DNA from: Pseudooceanicola nanhaiensis
GTDB taxonomy: Bacteria > Pseudomonadota > Alphaproteobacteria > Rhodobacterales > Rhodobacteraceae
Reading direction: 5' to 3'
DNA: 64,000 nucleotides
Assembly (NCBI RefSeq): GCF_020171315.1
Contig: NZ_JAIUZP010000001.1
Location: forward strand, 310,001-374,000
This document shows, in pieces, positions 25,764 through 34,788 of the stretch. Both the position numbers and the translations under genes were made by a program. Within the stretch, counting starts at the first letter, position 1. The number at the start of each line of letters is the position of its first letter. A model generated the notes under the pieces. The model was not told where the DNA came from and searched no databases. It saw only the letters and a program-made list of their open reading frames with translations.

Positions 25764-28394
25764 ATGGCCAAGACCATCTGCACCACCTGTCCCTATTGCG
25801 GCACCGGCTGCGGTGTCCTCGCCACGCCGGACGGGCGCGGCGGGCTCTCCATCAAGGGGGATGCCGCGCATCCGGCGAACCAGGGGCGGCTCTGCTCCAA
25901 GGGCTCGGCCCTGGGGGAGACCGTCTCGCTCGAAGGCCGCGCGCTCGACCCCGTCTTCCGCGGCAGCCGCATCAAGTGGGATGACGCGCTCGACCTCGTG
26001 GCGGCGAAGTTCCTCGAAGCGGTGGACGAGCATGGCCCGGACAGCGTGGCCTTCTACGTCTCGGGCCAGATCCTGACCGAGGATTACTACGTCGCCAACA
26101 AGCTGATGAAGGGCTACCTCGGCTCGGCCAATATCGACACCAACTCGCGGCTCTGCATGGCCTCGTCGGTGGCGGGCCACAAGCGCGCCTTCGGCACCGA
26201 CACCGTGCCCGGCACCTACGAGGACCTCGAAGAGGCCGACCTCGTGGTGCTGGTGGGCTCGAACCTCGCTTGGTGCCACCCGGTGCTCTACCAGCGGCTG
26301 GTGATGGCCAAGAAGATGAACCCGGTGCTGAAGGTCGTGAACATTGACCCGCGCCGCACGGCGACCTCCGACCTTGCCGACCTGCACCTCTCGGTGCGGC
26401 CCGACGGGGACGTGGCGCTCTTCAACGGGCTGCTGGCGCAGATCGTGGCCCGCGGGGCCGAGGATCGCGACTGGATCGACGCCCATACCTCGGGCGCGGC
26501 GCAGGCGATTGCCGTGGCGCAGGCGGGAGATCCTGCCGAAAGCGGGCTGAGCGCCGAGGAGCTGGCGCAGTTCTACGACCTCTGGATCGGGACCGAGAAG
26601 GTCGTGACCATGTATTCGCAGGGCGTGAACCAGTCCTCCTGCGGGGCGGATAAGGTGAATGCCATCCTGAATTGTCATCTGGCCACCGGCCGGATCGGAC
26701 GGCCCGGCATGGGCCCGTTCAGCGTGACAGGCCAGCCGAACGCAATGGGAGGCCGCGAGGTGGGTGGCCTTGCGAACATGCTGGCCTGTCACCTCGATAT
26801 CGAGAATGCCGCGCATCGCGCCGCCGTGCAGGAGGCCTGGGGCAGCCCGCGCATCTGCGATCACGCGGGGCTCAAGGCGGTGGACCTGTTCCGCGCCTGC
26901 GGCGAGGGCAAGATCAAGGCGCTCTGGATCATGGGGACAAACCCCGCCGTCTCGCTGCCCGATGCCGAGGCGGTGAGCCAGGCCATCGCGCGTGTGCCTT
27001 TCGTGGTGGTCTCGGACGTGCTGGCCGAAACCGACACGACGCGGCTGGCGGACCTCGTGCTGCCCGCGCTCGCCTGGGGCGAGAAGTCGGGCACGGTGAC
27101 CAACTCCGAGCGTATGATCTCGCGTCAGCGGGCCCTGCTGCCCGCGCCGGGACAGGCCCGCGCCGACTGGCAGATCATCGCGCAGGTGGCCGACCGCATG
27201 GGCTGGGGGGATCACTTCGCCTATGACAGCGCCGCCGATATCTTCCGCGAGTATGCGGCCCTGTCCGGGCTGGCAAAGCGCTTTGACCGCGACTTCGACA
27301 TCTCGGGTCTGAAGGACATCACCGACGCCGCCTACGAGGCCTTCCAGCCGGTCCGCTGGCCGGTGGCGGAGCCGGGCGCCGAGGGCGGCCGTTTCTTCGC
27401 GGACGGGCAGTTCTACCACGCCGACAAGCGGGCCAAGATGCTGCCCGTGGCGGCCCCCGCGGTGACGCCGCTGCCGCGCGGTTTCCACCTGAACAGTGGC
27501 CGCATCCGCGACCAGTGGCACACGATGACGCGCACCGGGCGCTCCGCCCGGCTGTCGCAGCACCTCGGCGAACCCTTCGTGGAAATCCACCCCGAGGATG
27601 CCAAGGCGCAGGGCCTCGGCCCGGCGGACCTCGCGCGGCTGACCTCGGACACCGGCGAGGCGATCCTGCGGGTGCTGATCACCGAACGCGCCGCACGCGG
27701 TGCGGTCTTCGTGCCGATCCACTGGACGCTGGCCACCGGCGCGGCTGGCCGCGTCGGCCCGCTGGTGCACGAGGTGACGGACCCGGTTTCGGGGCAGCCC
27801 GCCTCGAAGCAGGGGCGCGTCGACGTCGAGAAGTTCACCGCCGTCTGGTACGGGTTCGCCGCCTCTTCGGCCACCTGCCGGTCTGCCCGGCCGTATTGGA
27901 GCATCGCCCGCACCGCGACCGGCTGGTCCGCGGAACTGGCGGGCCTGCGCGCACCCCGCGACTGGGAGGCAGAGGCGCGCTATACGCTGGGCCTCGAGGC
28001 CGGCACCGCCAGCGTGCTGGAAGATCCGCGCAAGGGCACCGTCCGGGTGGCGATACACGACGATGCGGGCGTGCTGCAGGGCCTCTTCTTTGCCGCGCGC
28101 CAGCCGGTCGAGGTGGCCCGCCGCCACGCGGTCGAACTGATCGGCACCAAGGTCCCCGCGGGCGAGGCCCTTGCCGGGCGGCCCGGCGCGGATCGTCCCG
28201 ATCCGGGCGCGACGGTCTGTTCGTGCTACAATATCGGCGTGAACACCCTGCGTGCTGCCGTTGCAGGCGGGGCGGACACCGTCGAGAAGCTGGGCCGGGC
28301 CACCTGTGCGGGAACCAATTGCGGCTCCTGCAAGCCTGAGCTACAGGCGCTTATCGACGCCATCTCCACCACGTCAAAGGTCGCCGCTGAATGA
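25764..28394 (+). CDS. nasA: Assimilatory nitrate reductase, molybdenum catalytic subunit
   Basis: 876 residues. An N-terminal [4Fe-4S] site (CPYCGTGCGV; Cys9, 12, 16 plus the Cys in GRLCSKG) is followed by the molybdopterin domains (SQGVNQSSCGADKVNAI, GPFSVTGQPNAMGGREVGG) and the dinucleotide-binding C domain (GFHLNSGRIRDQWHTMTRTG). A C-terminal BFD-like [2Fe-2S] module (VCSCYNIG...GTNCGSCKPEL) is the usual docking site for the electron donor. It reduces nitrate to nitrite in the cytoplasm. The next gene overlaps its stop (ATGA). Confidence 0.96.
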   Translation: MAKTICTTCPYCGTGCGVLATPDGRGGLSIKGDAAHPANQGRLCSKGSALGETVSLEGRALDPVFRGSRIKWDDALDLVAAKFLEAVDEHGPDSVAFYVSGQILTEDYYVANKLMKGYLGSANIDTNSRLCMASSVAGHKRAFGTDTVPGTYEDLEEADLVVLVGSNLAWCHPVLYQRLVMAKKMNPVLKVVNIDPRRTATSDLADLHLSVRPDGDVALFNGLLAQIVARGAEDRDWIDAHTSGAAQAIAVAQAGDPAESGLSAEELAQFYDLWIGTEKVVTMYSQGVNQSSCGADKVNAILNCHLATGRIGRPGMGPFSVTGQPNAMGGREVGGLANMLACHLDIENAAHRAAVQEAWGSPRICDHAGLKAVDLFRACGEGKIKALWIMGTNPAVSLPDAEAVSQAIARVPFVVVSDVLAETDTTRLADLVLPALAWGEKSGTVTNSERMISRQRALLPAPGQARADWQIIAQVADRMGWGDHFAYDSAADIFREYAALSGLAKRFDRDFDISGLKDITDAAYEAFQPVRWPVAEPGAEGGRFFADGQFYHADKRAKMLPVAAPAVTPLPRGFHLNSGRIRDQWHTMTRTGRSARLSQHLGEPFVEIHPEDAKAQGLGPADLARLTSDTGEAILRVLITERAARGAVFVPIHWTLATGAAGRVGPLVHEVTDPVSGQPASKQGRVDVEKFTAVWYGFAASSATCRSARPYWSIARTATGWSAELAGLRAPRDWEAEARYTLGLEAGTASVLEDPRKGTVRVAIHDDAGVLQGLFFAARQPVEVARRHAVELIGTKVPAGEALAGRPGADRPDPGATVCSCYNIGVNTLRAAVAGGADTVEKLGRATCAGTNCGSCKPELQALIDAISTTSKVAAE

Positions 28395-29377
28395 CATTGC
28401 TCGCCCCGTATGTCCGGATCCTCGCCCGCGGCCCCGGCCGCTCGCGCAACCTGACCCGGGGCGAGGCCGAAACCGCGATGACCCTGATCCTGCAGGGCGA
28501 TGTCTCGCGCGAGGCGGTGGGCGCGATGCTGATGCTGATGCGCTACCGCGGCGAGAACGCCGAGGAACTGGCAGGTTTCGTCGCGGCCATGCGGCGCGAA
28601 TGCAGGGCCTATGCCGATCTGCCCGTGGCGGTGGACTGGCCGTCCTACGCGGCGGGGCGCACGCGCGGCCTGCCGTGGTTCCTGCTGGCGGCCAAGCTGG
28701 TGGCCAAGGCGACCGGCCCGGTGCTGCTGCATGGCTGGAACTCGCATCAGGGCAGCAACGCCTCCGTCCGCGAGGCGCTGCCCGGGTTGAACATCCCCGT
28801 TGCCAGCGACCCTGAGGCGCTGAAGGCCGCGCTGGAGACCTCCGGCATCGCCTATCTGCCGGCAGAGACCGCCGCCCCGCGCAGCTTTGACCTGCTGCGC
28901 CTGCGCGAGGTGCTGGGCCTGCGTTCGCCGGTGAACACCGCGCTGCGGCTGCTGAACCCGGCCAATGCGCCGGTCTCGCTGCAGGGGGTGTTCCACCCGC
29001 CGTTCCTGACCCTTCAGGCCGAGGCGGCGCATCTGCTGGGGCAGCCGAACCAGACCGTCCTCAAGGGCGGCGGCGGCGAGTTCGAGCGCAACCCGGCCAA
29101 GCCGGTGCCGCTGCACGGCCTGCGCAACGGCACCCCGTGGGAGGGCACGGCGCCTGCGCTCCTCGACGAGACCCGCCGCCTGAGCGAGACGACCGAGGAC
29201 CCGGCCATGCTGGCCGCCGCGTGGAACGGCGGCTACGTCGATCCCTTCGTCACCAGCATCATCACCGGCACTGCCGCCCTTGCCCTGCTGACCGCGGGCA
29301 AGACCGATTGCCTCGATCAGGCGCAGGTCATGGCCGAGGTTCTCTGGGCCGACCGGGACGTGCTGGCACCGGTCTGA
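28391..29377 (+). CDS. TrpD2/YbiB-like glycosyltransferase-family protein
   Basis: 328 residues related to anthranilate phosphoribosyltransferase (GlyTR N-terminal helices LTRGEAETAMTLILQG; then a phosphoribosyl-binding fold). The TrpD phosphoribosyl-diphosphate loop is not conserved (VLLHGWNSHQGSNASVRE), as in E. coli YbiB, which binds nucleic acid rather than acting in tryptophan synthesis. It is coupled to nasA by an ATGA overlap, a linkage seen in many Rhodobacteraceae, but its role in nitrate use is unknown. Confidence 0.82.
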   Translation: MTLLAPYVRILARGPGRSRNLTRGEAETAMTLILQGDVSREAVGAMLMLMRYRGENAEELAGFVAAMRRECRAYADLPVAVDWPSYAAGRTRGLPWFLLAAKLVAKATGPVLLHGWNSHQGSNASVREALPGLNIPVASDPEALKAALETSGIAYLPAETAAPRSFDLLRLREVLGLRSPVNTALRLLNPANAPVSLQGVFHPPFLTLQAEAAHLLGQPNQTVLKGGGGEFERNPAKPVPLHGLRNGTPWEGTAPALLDETRRLSETTEDPAMLAAAWNGGYVDPFVTSIITGTAALALLTAGKTDCLDQAQVMAEVLWADRDVLAPV

Positions 29378-29380
29378 CCG

Positions 29381-29464
29381 CCCGTCGCGGCAGGATCGTC
29401 TCGGCCAGTCTGTCACGGTAGGCCCGTCTCGGCTGGATCGTCACAGCAGGCCCGTCACAGCAGG
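29381..29464. repeat. Six-copy 14-bp tandem repeat
   Basis: Consecutive 14-base units: CCCGTCGCGGCAGG, ATCGTCTCGGCCAG, TCTGTCACGGTAGG, CCCGTCTCGGCTGG, ATCGTCACAGCAGG, CCCGTCACAGCAGG, with a decaying seventh. The array fills the gap between two convergent genes and runs into the last codons of the protease-nuclease gene. Confidence 0.8.
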
Positions 29465-31446
29465 ATCGACTCCAGCCCGGCAAGGGGGATCAGCGGCCGG
29501 TCGGGCGCTTCCTCCGTCTTCTCCAGCGCATCCGCCGCCACCAGTGGGCCGAAGTCGAGCCCGGTGATCTGCGCCAGATCGCGCAGCCGCAACTGGAACG
29601 TCCGGTAGCCCGCGAAGGCAAAGCCCTCCACCGCCTCGCTGCGGCCCCGGTCCTGGAGGTAGCCGCGCAGCAGTTTCTCCTGACTCAGCAGGTAGGCGGT
29701 GCAATGCAGGCGGATCACCTCGTCCCGGTCCTCCGCCAACATGGCGACCACCTTCCAGAAGGCCATCGGCAGGGCGGCGCCGAGCTCGGGGATCTCCTCG
29801 TCGATCTCGGAGAGCACGGGCCCGGACAGCACACAGGCGCGGAAGCCGAAGGTGCGGGTGCTTTCGAGGATATAATCCTCCAGCCCCAGCCACATCTCGG
29901 GCTCCCGGTTCATGCCGGGCAGCTGCGGCGCCGCGTTGGTGTAGTGGAAGCTGTCGAGGTTGGCGCGCATCGCCTCCTCGTCCGTGGCGCCCCAGTTGGT
30001 CGCCGCGCGCCGCACCATGTGGCCCCGGTCAAAGCCGCTTCCGGTGTAATCGGTGTTGCCCAGCTGGAGCGCATAGGGAATGCGGGCGTCCTTCCACCAG
30101 TAGGAATTGGCGCGTTTGATCGCGCGGGTCTTCTCTCCGTCGATGTTCAGCGCGGCCACCACCGGCAGCCGCCGTGCGCGGGACTGGAGAACCGAGAAAT
30201 GCTGATACCGCAACTCGTGCGGGCGGTCGTCGGTGGCATCCTCCGGCCGGGCGAGGTCCAGCAGGGCGGGCACGCCGGGCAGGGGCACCGGCGCCACGGC
30301 GAGGAAGTCGGGATCGTAGCCTCTGCGCCCGGCAAAGAAGGCGGCGTCGTGCCGCTGGCCCGCTTCGTCTTCCGCCGGGGGGGCATCGGGCAGGGCGGTG
30401 CCCGGCACCTGCCCACCGGCGATCTCGTCCAGCAGGGCGCGCAGCGTGGCGGCGGAAACGGCGCTGTTGCCCTCGCCGTACTTGCCCGCGAAATGCAGCC
30501 CCACCGCGGCCTTCTGCTCCAGCGAGATCAGCGGCGAGCCGGAGTTGCCCCCCAGCGTGGTACAATCGTGGCTGAGCACGGAGAGCCCCGGCGCGATCAT
30601 CAGCTTGCCGGGGGAGAAGCGTTTCACGTCGTAGAGCCCCTGGAAGTAGCGTTCCATATAGGTGACGTTGTTGCGGTAGGGATCGGCCGCCGGGTAGCCC
30701 ACGGTGGCGACCCATTCATCGGCGGCACCGGGCGCGGGGGCCAGCGGGATCGGCTCCAGCTGCGGTGCGCCGTTGCCCGCGGGCAGGGCGATCCGGGCAA
30801 GCGCCACGTCGGCGGCCATGTCCTCGGCCAGGTAGGTGAACCTCTCCACGGGGCAGAGCAGCGCCGGGTTCGCCGCCACGCCCTCCTCCTCGCCGAAGTC
30901 GATGAAGGCGCCATAGCGGGCATGGTTGAAGGGGTTGTAGAGAAACACGCCCGCCCCGGTCCAGCTGCGCCGGGCGACCAGCTTGGCCACGTGGCGGTTG
31001 GTCACGATCAGCAGGCCGTCAGGCCCATCGGTGCCGATCACCCACCCGGTGCCGCCCCAGCTCTGATCGTGGTTGGCGAACTCGATCCGCCCGACGGAGG
31101 CGATGCGCGGCTCCACCGCTGCGATCTTCAGGTCGATGTCGGCGGGGAAGTCGCTGCCGGGCCCGGCCAGCGTCGTGGCACCCACGACCTTGCCGTTCTG
31201 CACCATCAGCGGCGGGCGCCCGGCGATCTTCACGATCGCCTCCAGCGCCGTGGGGACCATGAGGCCCGCGCTTTCCAGCTGATCCGGGGCGGTGTTCAGG
31301 GCGGTGCGGATCTGACCGGCGTCGAGGTTCAGTTCCCGCAGCACGGGCAGGTCCCGGTCGAGCGCCGCGGCGGTCCGGTCAAAGGCCCCCTTGGCAGAGA
31401 GGCGGGCGAGGTTGGAAATGCTTTCCTGAAAGGCTTGATCGGGCAT
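29455..31446 (-). CDS. Fusion of a trypsin-like serine protease and a NUC1-type DNA/RNA endonuclease
   Basis: 663 residues, no signal peptide, so cytoplasmic. Residues 1-120 are mostly helical and unassigned. The S1/V8-like protease spans about 120-345 with a full triad: His152 (VTNRHVA), Asp213 (ADVALARI) and Ser302 (GGNSGSPL). The endonuclease_NS/NUC1 domain spans about 405-625 with DRGHMV (catalytic His476) and HYTNAAPQ (metal-binding Asn504). The ATG at 31446 has GGAGGA upstream; a TTG at 31473 is weaker. Last gene of the four-gene protease/STAND cluster, 39 bases after the STAND gene. I infer a latent nuclease effector controlled by proteolysis. Confidence 0.88.
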   Translation of the reverse strand: MPDQAFQESISNLARLSAKGAFDRTAAALDRDLPVLRELNLDAGQIRTALNTAPDQLESAGLMVPTALEAIVKIAGRPPLMVQNGKVVGATTLAGPGSDFPADIDLKIAAVEPRIASVGRIEFANHDQSWGGTGWVIGTDGPDGLLIVTNRHVAKLVARRSWTGAGVFLYNPFNHARYGAFIDFGEEEGVAANPALLCPVERFTYLAEDMAADVALARIALPAGNGAPQLEPIPLAPAPGAADEWVATVGYPAADPYRNNVTYMERYFQGLYDVKRFSPGKLMIAPGLSVLSHDCTTLGGNSGSPLISLEQKAAVGLHFAGKYGEGNSAVSAATLRALLDEIAGGQVPGTALPDAPPAEDEAGQRHDAAFFAGRRGYDPDFLAVAPVPLPGVPALLDLARPEDATDDRPHELRYQHFSVLQSRARRLPVVAALNIDGEKTRAIKRANSYWWKDARIPYALQLGNTDYTGSGFDRGHMVRRAATNWGATDEEAMRANLDSFHYTNAAPQLPGMNREPEMWLGLEDYILESTRTFGFRACVLSGPVLSEIDEEIPELGAALPMAFWKVVAMLAEDRDEVIRLHCTAYLLSQEKLLRGYLQDRGRSEAVEGFAFAGYRTFQLRLRDLAQITGLDFGPLVAADALEKTEEAPDRPLIPLAGLESILL

Positions 31447-31485
31447 CTGGGGTCCTCCGATGGGGCCGGGCAAACGGGATGGGGT

Positions 31486-34400
31486 CTATGCGTCGGGGCT
31501 GATAATCCTGCGCAGGTCGGTGTCGTGGGCGGTCAGAACGGCGAGGGCGGCGGCCTGATCCCCGGGCACGCCCGCGCCAAGGAAGCCGCGCAGCGCCCGA
31601 AGGCCCGCCGCCGCGGGCTCCACCGCGCTGCCGCGTGCCTTCAGCGCGCGGTCCGAGCGCGGGCCGTGGCGGCGCAGCAGTTCGGCAGGCGGTGTCGCCT
31701 CGTCAGGGGAGCGGTCCCAGAAGAGCAGGGCGTTGCGGGCGCTTGCGATCGGGTCCGTCTCGCCCAGCAGGCGGTCGAAGAGCGCGTGGCTGACGTGATC
31801 CACCGGCGGCCCGGTCCAGCCCTTGGGCTTGCGGCCATGGGACCAGCGGCCTGCCACCGTGCGCCGCCAGCGCTCGGCGGCGGCCGCGATCAGCGGCAGG
31901 TCGGGCACCGCGTGATGCAGGGCAAAGCCGTTGGACCATTCCGCCGTCAGGCCAAGTGCGCCCAGCAGGTCGATGTGATCGCCGTAGGCCTCTGACCAGC
32001 CGGTCGATGTCGGGGGGGCGTCCACGCGGTAGCGGGTCTGGAGCGCCTCCGCGATGGCCGGGGCCTCCATGGGGATGCGCTCCAGCCAGCTTTTGACCGC
32101 CTCTCCCCCGGTGGACAGCACCCGTTCGACGAGCGGGCTGCGATAGGGGTTGAGCGGCATCAGGTCCAGCGCCCGTTCCGCGGCACTCGCGGCAGGGCTG
32201 GCGGGCAGCGCGGTGCGGCCGCTGACGAGCGAGGTCACCTCGCGCTCGGCCATGGCGCGGGCCTCTGCGGCGTCGATCCCGAAGGGCAGCACCGCGAGGT
32301 GATCGGTGATCAGTCCCGCGCTGCGCAGCAGTTCCGACGGCGGGCTGATATCCTCGGGCAGGGCGGTCAGCAGGAGCAGGTCCAATGCGCCGCCGGCCAG
32401 CCCCTGCCTCTGGGTCTGGACGAAGAGATCCAGCAGCGGGAACAGCCGGTCCGGCACCGCGAGGTGATCCTGAAGGGCAGTGGGGCGGAACTCGGCCAGC
32501 ATCTCCAGCAGGACGCGCCCGGTCAGCAGCCGCTCCGGGTCTTTCGGCGGCAGCAGGGCGAGAATCTCCTCCTGTGTCAGCGCCTCGAAGAGCCGCCGCG
32601 CGGTGCCCCAGTGACCGGACAGCCAGAGATAGGTCAACGCCGTCAGGCCGGCCTCGGAGCCGGCGGTGAAACTGCCCTCGAACCCCTTGTCGAGAATATA
32701 GCCCGCCTCGCGCTGCGCTCCCTCCAGCAACATCATGGAGAGGTCGCGCACGGCGCGCGCGTCCGGGGTGCCCGGCGGGGCGGGGCGGCGGGCGGTGACG
32801 GAGAGGATGCGCCGGGTCCCGGGGTCGTAGAAGAACCGCGGGCCCGGCGCCTCGACCGGCATCAGGTCCTGCGCCTGTGCCCCCGGCGGCAGGATCACCG
32901 GCGTGCCGAAGGTGTCCTCGATCGGCATGAGGAACGGCTCGTCGATGCTGTCCGGCGGGGCGGATTTAAACAGCGAGACGTCTTCGCCCGGCACGTCGCC
33001 CGCTGTCGGCTCCGCTGTCTCTTCCGATCCCGCGCGCCCGAAGTCCGAGCGCAGGCCCATGGCCTGTCGCACCGCATCGCGGACCGCGAGGGGCAGTTCT
33101 GCCAGCGTATCCTCCGTGACGCCGTCTAGTGCCTCGGGCGGCAACGCGGGCAGGGGATCGCCGTAGCGGGTCAGTTGCAGCCGGTGATAGAGCGCTGCAG
33201 CCGGATCGCGCTCCGCGAACCAGAGCGCGGCCGCGCGGTTGATCGCCTCCGTCTCGGGGCCGCGATCGGCGTAGATCAGCGGCAGGAAGGCCCGGCGCAC
33301 GTCGGCCCGGTGGCAGAGCCAGCCGCCGACCTCCTGCACCAGCCAGTGGTGGGTCGCGAGCTCTTCCAGAAGGCTGCGGGCCTCGAACTCGGTCAGTGTC
33401 AGGTCCAGCGCGGGGGCCACGACCTCGCGCAGGCTGTCCACGTTGATCCGCGCCAGCACGAGGCCCTCGTTCGCGATCCGGCGCAGGGTGTCCGGCACGC
33501 GCGACAGGATCGCGCGGTAGAGGTAGCCCGCGATGGCGATGCCGCCCGGGGCCGGGGTGTCTGCGGGCAGGTCGAGGCTGCCGCCGTCGCGCGCCTTGGC
33601 CGCCAGACGCAGCAGCAGGGGATTGCCGCCCGCGACGGCCAGCACCTCGGGCCAATGGGCCTTGGGCACGTTGTTCTCGGCCAGCAGTTCCTCGGCGGCG
33701 GCATCCTCCAGCCCGGCGAGGTGCAGCCGCCCGGCGCGGCGCTCCGGCGCGGGGTCGAGCGCATCGCCGCGCCCGGCCGAGATGACGGCCATCGGGGCCA
33801 GCCCGTAGCGCAGCATCAGGTCGAGGTGATCGAAGAGCGTCAGCACATGGGTCTCGCCGCGCGAGCGCAGCACCTCCAGCGTGTCGAGCACGACCAGAAG
33901 CAGCCGCCCGCTGTCGCCCACCGCCGCGCCCATGCCGCTCAGCAGGGCCTCCGGCCGGGCGCGCGCCGCGCCGCGTCCCCGGGTCGAGGCGGCCTCCTCG
34001 GCGCTCTGGAGGCGCAGCGCCTGCAACTCCGCCGCCCGATCGGGCAGCGCATCTGCAAGTTGACGCGAGATCTCGGCGAAGAAGCCGTGCAGGTCGAGGA
34101 TGTCGAGCCCGCCGCGATCGAAGTCGAGCCGCACGAGAAGCGGGGCGAGCTCCAGCCGGGCGGTCTGGATGACCTTCTCCAGCAGGTAGCTCTTGCCGAT
34201 CCCCGGCAGGCCCGAGACATGCAGCGCGCGGGCCGGGGCCGCGAGCAGCGGGCTTTGCAGCCAGTTGGCCATCTGTGCCAGCTCCGCCTCGCGCCCGAAG
34301 AAGCCGGAAGCCAATTGAGCGTCGTTGCGGGCGGCAGCCTGCAGGCCGTTCATCCGGGCGCGCAGGGCGGGGAGGAGCGGCGCCCCCGGGGCCGGGTCCC

Positions 34401-34788
34401 CGGCGCGGGCCAGCGGGATGACGAGCATTTCCAGCGCCGCCGCATCCGCGCTCTCCTCCAGCGCCGCCTGCAACCTGTCGGGGGCGAAGGGCCCCTGTCC
34501 CAGCAGGGCGGCCTCGATCGGGGTTTCGCCGGTCAGCCGGGCGCTGTCGATCCCCGCGATCTGCTGGCGGCGCGGACGCGGGCGCATGAGCCAGAGTTCG
34601 TATCCATCCTCCTGCTGGACCGTGCAGGCGGCCCGCAGGAGCGAGAGCAGCGAGGCAACGTGCAGCGGATCGCGCAGCGCCGTGCCGGTGGCGGTCAGCG
34701 CCTCACGCGGCGAGAAGCTGCCCTGCAGCGCCGCCCAGTCGAGAAGCGGGGCGGCCTCGTCGTGCAGTTGGTCGTCGGGGGCCATCAT
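31486..34788 (-). CDS. Large STAND-type ATPase
   Basis: 1100 residues. An unassigned N-terminal part (1-150) is followed by a P-loop domain introduced by FFGREAEL: Walker A GLPGIGKS (193-200), Walker B LLLVVLDTLEV (Asp302), and the STAND/NLR-type GGNPLLL (387-393). The rest (about 450-1100) is helix-rich, compatible with a sensor or repeat superstructure, but no clear repeat period is visible. STAND ATPases are signal-triggered oligomerising switches (Avs, NLR, bNACHT relatives). The ATG at 34788 has GGAG upstream and overlaps the preceding protease stop (ATGA). No TIR, transmembrane or nuclease domain is fused to it. Confidence 0.85.
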   Translation of the reverse strand: MMAPDDQLHDEAAPLLDWAALQGSFSPREALTATGTALRDPLHVASLLSLLRAACTVQQEDGYELWLMRPRPRRQQIAGIDSARLTGETPIEAALLGQGPFAPDRLQAALEESADAAALEMLVIPLARAGDPAPGAPLLPALRARMNGLQAAARNDAQLASGFFGREAELAQMANWLQSPLLAAPARALHVSGLPGIGKSYLLEKVIQTARLELAPLLVRLDFDRGGLDILDLHGFFAEISRQLADALPDRAAELQALRLQSAEEAASTRGRGAARARPEALLSGMGAAVGDSGRLLLVVLDTLEVLRSRGETHVLTLFDHLDLMLRYGLAPMAVISAGRGDALDPAPERRAGRLHLAGLEDAAAEELLAENNVPKAHWPEVLAVAGGNPLLLRLAAKARDGGSLDLPADTPAPGGIAIAGYLYRAILSRVPDTLRRIANEGLVLARINVDSLREVVAPALDLTLTEFEARSLLEELATHHWLVQEVGGWLCHRADVRRAFLPLIYADRGPETEAINRAAALWFAERDPAAALYHRLQLTRYGDPLPALPPEALDGVTEDTLAELPLAVRDAVRQAMGLRSDFGRAGSEETAEPTAGDVPGEDVSLFKSAPPDSIDEPFLMPIEDTFGTPVILPPGAQAQDLMPVEAPGPRFFYDPGTRRILSVTARRPAPPGTPDARAVRDLSMMLLEGAQREAGYILDKGFEGSFTAGSEAGLTALTYLWLSGHWGTARRLFEALTQEEILALLPPKDPERLLTGRVLLEMLAEFRPTALQDHLAVPDRLFPLLDLFVQTQRQGLAGGALDLLLLTALPEDISPPSELLRSAGLITDHLAVLPFGIDAAEARAMAEREVTSLVSGRTALPASPAASAAERALDLMPLNPYRSPLVERVLSTGGEAVKSWLERIPMEAPAIAEALQTRYRVDAPPTSTGWSEAYGDHIDLLGALGLTAEWSNGFALHHAVPDLPLIAAAAERWRRTVAGRWSHGRKPKGWTGPPVDHVSHALFDRLLGETDPIASARNALLFWDRSPDEATPPAELLRRHGPRSDRALKARGSAVEPAAAGLRALRGFLGAGVPGDQAAALAVLTAHDTDLRRIISPDA

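Noticed and set aside
29381-29464. CRISPR-like array
   Set aside because: Units are 14 bases, directly abutting and degenerate, with no spacers and no cas genes.
29704-31995. 763-codon frame antisense to the protease-nuclease and STAND genes
   Set aside because: Low-complexity Arg/Gly/His composition, spans two real genes on the other strand, no ribosome-binding site.
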